DNA of 5,669 nucleotides from an uncultured Elusimicrobia bacterium (lineage in GTDB: Bacteria; Elusimicrobiota; Elusimicrobia; Elusimicrobiales; Elusimicrobiaceae): positions 1-5,669 of the forward strand of contig CALYRQ010000070.1 of the NCBI GenBank assembly GCA_945483375.1, written 5' to 3'. The notes beneath the pieces were generated by a model that was not told the origin of the DNA, searched no databases, and saw only the letters and a program-made list of their open reading frames with translations. This document shows positions 1-4,147 of this stretch, piece after piece. Position numbers and translations under genes: made by a program. How positions within the stretch are numbered: position 1 is the first letter of the stretch; the number at the start of each line of letters is the position of its first letter.

Positions 1-89
1 TTTCTTTTATGTCTGCTGTGTTTGCGCTATCTTTTAATTATAAACAACAGGGTCCGGGCATCATTCGTAACATCAGGCAGTTTGCTTGA
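1..89 (+). CDS. Possible C-terminal tail of an upstream gene (partial)
   Basis: The frame whose first full codon is at position 3 is open from the window edge to a TGA at 87-89, and it ends in a protein-like stretch (FNYKQQGPGIIRNIRQFA). A strong intrinsic terminator starts 22 bases after the stop, which is the usual position for the end of a transcription unit. A second frame is open from 1 to a TAA at 106-108, but its residues (many Leu, Cys and Ile, then Asn and Asp) look less like a protein tail. Only about 28 residues are visible, too few to name a family. The stretch could also be non-coding. Confidence 0.4.
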   Translation, partial: SFMSAVFALSFNYKQQGPGIIRNIRQFA

Positions 90-111
90 TAACGACAAAA
101 AATTTTAACAC

Positions 112-145
112 GCCCCGGACTTTACCAAAAGCCCGGGGCTTTTTT
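112..145 (+). terminator. Rho-independent terminator of the upstream gene
   Basis: A perfect 7-bp GC stem, GCCCCGG (112-118) with CCGGGGC (133-139), has a 14-base loop and is followed at once by six T residues (140-145). It most likely ends the transcript of the gene whose tail lies at the window start. It sits only 24 bases before the next gene's ATG, so it could also act as an attenuator in that gene's leader. Confidence 0.8.
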
Positions 146-169
146 AATGCTAAAAAAGAGAAAATAAAC

Positions 170-1051
170 ATGAAACATATAAATATCATTCCGGCCGCCG
201 TACTGTGCGGTGTTGGGTTGTCCGTTTTGGCCGCGCCGTTGCAGGCGCAGGCCGTAAAGGCGCCGGTGGTTGCCGCGCGCGGTGCGAGAAAAACCGTACA
301 GACCGTTGTAGGAAGCGGAATTTCCGGCTTACCCTATTACTGCGCTTTGAAAAATTTGCCGTCGACCGCCAGAGGAAAATTTATCCCGGTGCTTCCTGCT
401 TCGCTTCCTGCGGGGCAGGCGAATGCCGTCAAGCAGGTTGTGCTTAAAGCTAAGCAAGAACGCGCCGTGCGTTCCCGTTTGTTTTTATCCGTCGGCAGCA
501 GCCTGTACCGGGAAGAAATTTTAAAAGGGTATCATTTGCCCTTCAATTATATTGAAGGTTTCTACCTACGCAGAATTCATCCTTACTTGGCGAAACCGAG
601 TTATACCTCTGATGGAGATAAAAATATTCTGTTCCGCGGCATGCATCTTACTCCGGATGAATTGACGGAAGTTATGCTCAAGGGGTTTTCTCCCTCTACT
701 TCTAACTGGAATACGGGGACCGACGGAAGAGCTGCCGTCAGTTTTTCTTCATCCAGCGTGGAGGCGGCGCATTATATTTTTCAGCAGGGATTTAAGAAAA
801 ACGGTATCGGCGTTGTGTTTAAAGTGCGCCGATCTCCCAATATGGTGCCGGGTATGAGCCGTTTATACAATTCCACCAAAACCATCTACTATTCGTATGA
901 AGATATTGCGCCGGAGAATATCGTAGACGTTCTCGTTTGGGGCGAATACGGCTTGGAAAGGCTCGAAGATATCATCCGCAAGGCCGCGGATGGAAAAATC
1001 CGTCCGCATACGGTTTGGACGGGCCAGTTTGACGGTTTATTCTCCCGATAA
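170..1051 (+). CDS. Exported protein of unknown function, ADP-ribosyltransferase-like C-terminal half
   Basis: A 293-residue protein with a clear Sec signal peptide: basic start MKH, hydrophobic core to about residue 22, likely cleavage after Ala26 or Ala28. I chose the ATG at 170 because it puts the signal peptide at the N-terminus and has a weak purine-rich AAAGAG at 155-160. A TTG at 86 in the same frame would add 28 residues encoded through the terminator hairpin and is unlikely. Residues 30-150 resemble nothing I know. Residues 153-265 recall the ART fold: LFRG with Arg156, a GF turn near 172, the serine-rich SFSSSSVEAAHYIF (191-204), then IGVVFKV (213-219), and IAPENIVDVLVW (246-257). 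This order parallels the Arg and S-T-S motifs of cholera-toxin-like and PF03496-type ARTs. An EXE glutamate pair is not visible where expected; Glu244 is the nearest candidate. It could be a toxin or effector, an inactive ART relative, or an unrelated fold. The CDS is well supported; the fold is a hypothesis. Confidence 0.9.
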   Translation: MKHINIIPAAVLCGVGLSVLAAPLQAQAVKAPVVAARGARKTVQTVVGSGISGLPYYCALKNLPSTARGKFIPVLPASLPAGQANAVKQVVLKAKQERAVRSRLFLSVGSSLYREEILKGYHLPFNYIEGFYLRRIHPYLAKPSYTSDGDKNILFRGMHLTPDELTEVMLKGFSPSTSNWNTGTDGRAAVSFSSSSVEAAHYIFQQGFKKNGIGVVFKVRRSPNMVPGMSRLYNSTKTIYYSYEDIAPENIVDVLVWGEYGLERLEDIIRKAADGKIRPHTVWTGQFDGLFSR

Positions 1052-1059
1052 ATATAGAA

Positions 1060-1087
1060 AACGCCCCCGGTTTTGGCCGGGGGCGTT
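1060..1087. terminator. Bidirectional terminator between convergent genes
   Basis: A perfect 11-bp inverted repeat, AACGCCCCCGG (1060-1070) with CCGGGGGCGTT (1077-1087), has a 6-base loop. On the plus strand it is followed by TTCTTT. On the minus strand the T-rich run is GTTTTCTATATTT, so it can serve both directions. It lies 8 bases after the plus-strand stop at 1051 and 18 bases beyond the minus-strand stop at 1106, as expected for a shared terminator of converging transcripts. Confidence 0.85.
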
Positions 1088-1105
1088 CTTTAAAGATGCC
1101 AGCCG

Positions 1106-1981
1106 TTATTTGGCTTCGTGGAATAAGTGGCTAAACGACAACGATACGCCCACATACACGTTTTCGCCGCGTTTGGAAATGTACTTGCCTTTAGCCGTGT
1201 AATATGAAACAAACGGCGCCAGGTAGAGGTTTTTGTAGAGCTGTACGTCCAGGCGGGCGTCGGCCTCAAATTCGTAGCTTAAATCGGTCGCGCGTTTTTC
1301 GGATGTGCTGACGTATTTGCGGTACAGGGCGGAGTACTTGGCCGTTACGCCTTCGCGGATGGGCTGTTCCACTTTTACTCCCGCTTCCCACGCCAGTTTG
1401 CTGGCGGCGGGGTGGTACGTATAATCCCGTTCACCCACCACGGCGGCAAACAGGTTTTTGATATATTTGCCTTCAAACAGTTTGACGCCGCCCGTCCCGC
1501 GCAGAATTTTTTTGCGGGGGGAGTGGTCGGGTTTGGTAAACTCGGTTTCGTAGCCCAGGTTGAAGAAGGGCCCAATTTCAAAACCGCCCATAAAATCGTC
1601 CACTTTCCACAGGCGTTGAGTGTATCCGGTGGTGAGCAGGATGTTGTCGGCGTTTTCGTTGGTAACTTTTTCGCCTTCCACGGGGCGCACTTTGGTGCGG
1701 CCGTAGTCCATCAGCAGTTCGTTGGTCCACAGATAATGTTGGGCGTGGTAGTCGGCAATCATGTCAAACAGGCCGCGCACCGCGCTTTGGGAGTCGGAAG
1801 TTAAACGGGCTTCCGCAAAGTCCTGGTATACTTCGGCGTGTTTTACTTCGGTGGACGTTACGTCAAACGCCAGTTTTTTCAGTTCTACCTGCCAGCCGCG
1901 CGTGTTGTCCTGGGCGTGCAGGGTTCCGACGGCCGCGCAGGCGGCCAGCACGATAAACAGTTTTTTACACCAATTCTGCAT
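1106..1981 (-). CDS. Predicted outer-membrane beta-barrel protein
   Basis: A 291-residue protein with an N-terminal signal peptide (KK at 6-7, hydrophobic 8-20, LHA before Gln24 as a signal peptidase I site). A lipobox-like LAAC at 12-15 is an alternative, but the hydrophobic stretch continues past that Cys, so I favour ordinary cleavage. From about residue 85 the chain shows repeated short amphipathic strands with aromatic ends, for example LWTNELLMDYGRT, GFEIGPFFNLGYETEF (133-148), LAPFVSYY (254-261) and a final VYVGVSLSFSHLF (275-287). This is typical of a small monomeric outer-membrane barrel, loosely recalling DUF481 or DUF3078 proteins; I cannot name the family with certainty. The ATG at 1981 is supported by an AGGAGA Shine-Dalgarno at 1991-1986. 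It is the second gene of a minus-strand operon, 14 bases after the AlaX-like gene. The cargo or ligand is unknown. Confidence 0.87.
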   Translation of the reverse strand: MQNWCKKLFIVLAACAAVGTLHAQDNTRGWQVELKKLAFDVTSTEVKHAEVYQDFAEARLTSDSQSAVRGLFDMIADYHAQHYLWTNELLMDYGRTKVRPVEGEKVTNENADNILLTTGYTQRLWKVDDFMGGFEIGPFFNLGYETEFTKPDHSPRKKILRGTGGVKLFEGKYIKNLFAAVVGERDYTYHPAASKLAWEAGVKVEQPIREGVTAKYSALYRKYVSTSEKRATDLSYEFEADARLDVQLYKNLYLAPFVSYYTAKGKYISKRGENVYVGVSLSFSHLFHEAK

Positions 1982-1985
1982 GTTT

Positions 1986-1991
1986 TCTCCT
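1986..1991 (-). promoter_or_regulatory. Ribosome binding site of the beta-barrel gene
   Basis: AGGAGA on the minus strand lies 4 bases before the ATG at 1981, inside the 14-base gap after the upstream gene's stop. It supports this start and independent reinitiation within the operon. Confidence 0.75.
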
Positions 1992-1995
1992 AAAG

Positions 1996-2457
1996 TTAAT
2001 TTTCTAATTTAAAGCGGAGTCGTAATTTTCCGTCCGCATAATCAAAGCTGCTGATTTTAAACCGACCGATTTCGGCCGTGTTTTCCACATGTTTGCCGAT
2101 ACATGGGCAGACGTCGTACGCGCCGATGTAAACCAGGCGCACGTCACCCGTGGCGTCCGGCGGCAGGGAAGATAAATCCGCCCGTTTTTCCGCTTCCGCG
2201 CGCGGCATTATTTCACCGCGTACGGGCAGGCCCGTGGCGATTACTTCGTTCACCAGCCGTTCCACTTCTTTCAGCTGCTCTTGGGTGGGAGCGGACGGAA
2301 GGAAATAGTCGCACTTGGATTTATTTTTTTCGATATGGTTGGTTTTGCTCCGTCCGCAGCCGAAAACGCGAACCATGGTTTGATTGAGAATGTGTTCGGC
2401 CGTGTGCATGGGGGCAAAATAGTCTTTCTTGGGGGAAAGAGGGGTTTTTTCAGTCAT
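1996..2457 (-). CDS. AlaX-like alanyl-tRNA editing protein
   Basis: A 153-residue stand-alone relative of the second additional (SAD) editing domain of alanyl- and threonyl-tRNA synthetases. Known members hydrolyse mischarged tRNA, typically Ser-tRNA(Ala), in the cytoplasm. The two zinc-binding motifs are both present: HTAEH (His18 and His22) and CIGKH (Cys119 and His123). The segment between them (FGCGRSKTNHIEKNKSKCDY, 32-51) and the tail ENTAEIGRFKISS (125-137) match my memory of a small family common in Bacteroidota; that recall is not a database result. The length is what is expected for a domain-only protein with no synthetase core. I chose the ATG at 2457 because an excellent promoter ends right before it. 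A TTG at 2505 in frame, with GGGAGA upstream, would add 16 residues but lies inside that promoter. It is the first gene of the operon with the downstream barrel protein. Substrate specificity cannot be read from sequence alone. Confidence 0.88.
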   Translation of the reverse strand: MTEKTPLSPKKDYFAPMHTAEHILNQTMVRVFGCGRSKTNHIEKNKSKCDYFLPSAPTQEQLKEVERLVNEVIATGLPVRGEIMPRAEAEKRADLSSLPPDATGDVRLVYIGAYDVCPCIGKHVENTAEIGRFKISSFDYADGKLRLRFKLEN

Positions 2458-2463
2458 GCTAAT

Positions 2464-2492
2464 ATTGTAAGGATTTTGTTTTTCCTTGTAAA
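2464..2492 (-). promoter_or_regulatory. Sigma-70-type promoter of the AlaX-barrel operon
   Basis: On the minus strand the -35 is TTTACA (2492-2487) and the -10 is TACAAT (2469-2464), separated by exactly 17 bases; each box is one base off consensus. Counting about 7 bases downstream puts transcription start at or next to the A of the ATG at 2457, which implies an mRNA with little or no leader. Confidence 0.68.
2469..2487. repeat. Short inverted repeat in the promoter spacer
   Basis: AAGGA (2469-2473) and TCCTT (2483-2487) are inverted around a 9-base T-rich spacer, and they fill the gap between the -10 and -35 boxes of the minus-strand promoter. It could be an operator half-site pair for a repressor. 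It could equally be chance in AT-rich DNA. Confidence 0.3.
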
Positions 2493-2498
2493 GATTTG

Positions 2499-2528
2499 CT
2501 GACAAATATCTCCCAAAAATAATAAAAT
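2499..2528 (+). promoter_or_regulatory. Probable promoter of pyk
   Basis: On the plus strand a -35-like CTGACA (2499-2504) and a -10-like TAAAAT (2523-2528) are 18 bases apart; each is one base off consensus. Predicted transcription start is near 2535, giving a leader of about 67 bases. The alternative pair TTGCTG (2496-2501) and TAATAA (2520-2525) overlaps it. The region is AT-rich, so the exact boxes are uncertain. Confidence 0.5.
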
Positions 2529-2536
2529 AATGATAG

Positions 2537-2567
2537 AAGGGGGAAATCGGCGAAGAGCCGGCCCCTT
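2537..2567 (+). other. Stem-loop in the pyk leader
   Basis: AAGGGG (2537-2542) pairs with CCCCTT (2562-2567), and inside it CGGC (2548-2551) pairs with GCCG (2557-2560) around the loop GAAGA. No T-run follows, so it is not an intrinsic terminator. By the predicted start site it lies at the very 5' end of the pyk mRNA, where such hairpins can protect transcripts from decay. Its function here is inferred. Confidence 0.5.
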
Positions 2568-2584
2568 ACTCCAAGAAGTAAACT

Positions 2585-2592
2585 GAGGAAAG
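2585..2592 (+). promoter_or_regulatory. Ribosome binding site of pyk
   Basis: GAGGAAAG precedes the ATG at 2602. The GAGG core is 13 bases away, a rather long spacing, but no other in-frame start fits the family N-terminus. Confidence 0.5.
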
Positions 2593-2601
2593 AAATAGAT
2601 T

Positions 2602-4023
2602 ATGCCGAAAAATACTGACTTTTGTAAAATCGTCGCGACCATCGGTCCCGACACCAGCAACGAAGAAGCCGTAGAAAAATTAGTTTTAGCCGGGGTATCC
2701 GTGTTCCGCTGCAACTGCAGCCACGGTTCTTTGCCTGAATATCAGGAAAGAGTCACCAACATCCGCAAAATGGAAAAAAAATATAACTGCACGTTGGGCA
2801 TTTTATTTGACTTGCAGGGCCCGAAACTCCGCATCGGCACTTTTAAAGATTACCGCATTAAACTCTCCGCAGGCGACAAATTCCGCTTGGACATGAACCC
2901 GGAACCGGGCGACCAGACCCGCGTCTGCCTGCCGCACAAAGAAATTTTTGCCGCGATAAAACCCGGCTTGGAACTTTTGCTTAACGACGGCGTCGTCCGC
3001 TTGCGTGTGGATTCCCACACCGCCGATTCCGCCGACTGCACCGTAATCGCCGGCGGCGAACTTTCCAACAAAAAAGGCGTAAACGTGCCCGGCGTAAAAT
3101 TGCCGCTCTCCGCGTTAACCGCCAAAGACAAAGAAGATTTGAAAATCGCCGAAATGCTGGGTGCCGACTTTATCGGCCTTTCCTTCGTGCAGGAACCGCA
3201 GGACATTATCGAACTGCGCAGCCTCATGAAATCCAAAGCCCACATCATCGCCAAAATCGAAAAACCCTCCGCCATTGAACACTTGCGCGAAATTATCGAT
3301 TTAACCGACGTCATCATGGTCGCCCGCGGTGACCTGGGCGTGGAAACCAGCCCCGAACTCGTGCCGGTACTGCAGAAAAAAATCGTTTCCGGCTGCCGCA
3401 AAGCGGGCAAACCGGTTATCGTCGCCACGCAGATGCTTGAATCCATGATTCACAACATCATGCCCACCCGCGCCGAAGCGTCCGACGTCGCCACTGCCGT
3501 TTACGACGGCGTAGACGCGGTCATGCTGTCCGCCGAAACCGCCCAGGGCGATCATCCGTATGAAGCCGTTGCCACCATGCGCCGCATCATCGAAACCGTG
3601 GAAAAAGACCACCGCTACCGCAAAGGTCTTTCCTTGTTGGAACGCAAAAACGATTCCACCAAAGAAGGCGCCATCACCACCGCGGCCGGAGTAGTGGCCA
3701 CCAACATGGATACGGCCAACGTAATCGTTACGTTTACCGATTCTGGATCCACCACGCTCCGTGCTTCCCAGCAGCGCGCCGGCGGCCTGCCGATTTTGGG
3801 CTTGACCCCCAACATCACCACCGCCCGCCAGCTGACCGTTGTGTGGGGTGTGACGCCGATCGTCATTGAAAACTTGAAAAACTTTGACGATATGACCGCC
3901 GAAACCAAAAAAGCCGTCATCGCCCAGAAACTTGCCAAAGAGGGCGATAACGTCGTGGTTACGGCCGGTATTCCTTACGGCAAAGCCGGTACCACCAACA
4001 TGCTTTACGTACTTTCCATCTAA
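2602..4023 (+). CDS. pyk: Pyruvate kinase
   Basis: A complete 473-residue pyruvate kinase (phosphoenolpyruvate + ADP to pyruvate + ATP), the last step of glycolysis, in the cytoplasm, normally a homotetramer. Family signatures appear in order: KIVATIGP (9-16), FRCNCSHG (35-42) with Arg36, Asn38, Ser40 and His41 for nucleotide and K+ binding, QGPKLRIG (72-79), the B-domain (about 84-166) ending in GVNVPGVKLPLSALT (159-173), and IIAKIEKP (215-222) with catalytic Lys218 and metal ligand Glu220. VMVARGDLGVE-type residues at 238-248 carry metal ligand Asp244. ATQMLESMI (275-283) has Thr276, followed by PTRAEASDVA and SAETAQGDHP. The C-terminal allosteric domain has FTDSGSTTLRAS (378-389), in the position of the sugar-phosphate loop. 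All key residues are present and the length is normal, so it should be active. Codons end mostly in C (GCC, ACC, ATC), suggesting high expression. Its own promoter, leader and terminator indicate a single-gene unit. An unusual pair of Cys residues (37, 39) flanks Asn38. Confidence 0.98.
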   Translation: MPKNTDFCKIVATIGPDTSNEEAVEKLVLAGVSVFRCNCSHGSLPEYQERVTNIRKMEKKYNCTLGILFDLQGPKLRIGTFKDYRIKLSAGDKFRLDMNPEPGDQTRVCLPHKEIFAAIKPGLELLLNDGVVRLRVDSHTADSADCTVIAGGELSNKKGVNVPGVKLPLSALTAKDKEDLKIAEMLGADFIGLSFVQEPQDIIELRSLMKSKAHIIAKIEKPSAIEHLREIIDLTDVIMVARGDLGVETSPELVPVLQKKIVSGCRKAGKPVIVATQMLESMIHNIMPTRAEASDVATAVYDGVDAVMLSAETAQGDHPYEAVATMRRIIETVEKDHRYRKGLSLLERKNDSTKEGAITTAAGVVATNMDTANVIVTFTDSGSTTLRASQQRAGGLPILGLTPNITTARQLTVVWGVTPIVIENLKNFDDMTAETKKAVIAQKLAKEGDNVVVTAGIPYGKAGTTNMLYVLSI

Positions 4024-4041
4024 TTGGATAACGTGCATTTG

Positions 4042-4081
4042 AAACCCTCCCCCCGTTTTTAGGTGGGGGAGGGTTTTTTTT
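4042..4081 (+). terminator. Rho-independent terminator of pyk
   Basis: A perfect 12-bp stem, AAACCCTCCCCC (4042-4053) with GGGGGAGGGTTT (4065-4076), has an 11-base loop. Eight T residues run from 4074 to 4081, overlapping the end of the stem. It starts 18 bases after the pyk stop and separates pyk from the next gene on the same strand. Confidence 0.92.
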
Positions 4082-4111
4082 CTTATTACCTGCCGGAAAA
4101 GTGCATTTTTT

Positions 4112-4120
4112 TGCTACACT
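4112..4120 (+). promoter_or_regulatory. Possible extended -10 promoter of the nucleotidase gene
   Basis: TGCTACACT has the extended -10 form TG-N-TACACT, with 4 of 6 bases of the -10 consensus. It sits after a run of seven T residues and 27 bases before the ATG at 4148. No good -35 is seen at the usual distance (around 4092), as can happen with extended -10 promoters. A promoter is expected here because a strong terminator lies just upstream. Confidence 0.42.
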
Positions 4121-4147
4121 GTAGAAAATAAACTCAGGGAGAGTTAT

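Noticed and set aside
86..169. TTG start giving the ART-like protein 28 extra residues
   Set aside because: The extension would be coded through the terminator hairpin and would bury the signal peptide inside the protein. The ATG at 170 gives a normal secreted N-terminus.
1412..1804. 130-codon plus-strand frame opposite the beta-barrel gene
   Set aside because: It is antisense to a gene with signal peptide, Shine-Dalgarno and barrel pattern. The frame has no ribosome site or recognisable domain and shows shadow-type composition.
2458..2505. TTG start at 2505 for the AlaX-like protein with GGGAGA upstream
   Set aside because: The 16-residue extension overlaps the -35 and -10 of a near-consensus promoter, and the Shine-Dalgarno is only 3-4 bases from the TTG. 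The protein starting at 2457 already covers the whole editing domain.
3301..4038. Long open frame (245 codons) on the minus strand within pyk
   Set aside because: It lies wholly opposite the strongly conserved pyruvate kinase frame. Its His-, Gly- and Phe-rich composition comes from the GCC/ACC/GGC-rich codons read backwards. It has no known motif.
4136..4141. Possible lipoprotein box (AVSC) in the nucleotidase signal peptide
   Set aside because: The residue at -3 is Ala rather than Leu/Val/Ile, and a better signal peptidase I site (GWA before Glu24) follows, so a soluble exported enzyme is more likely.
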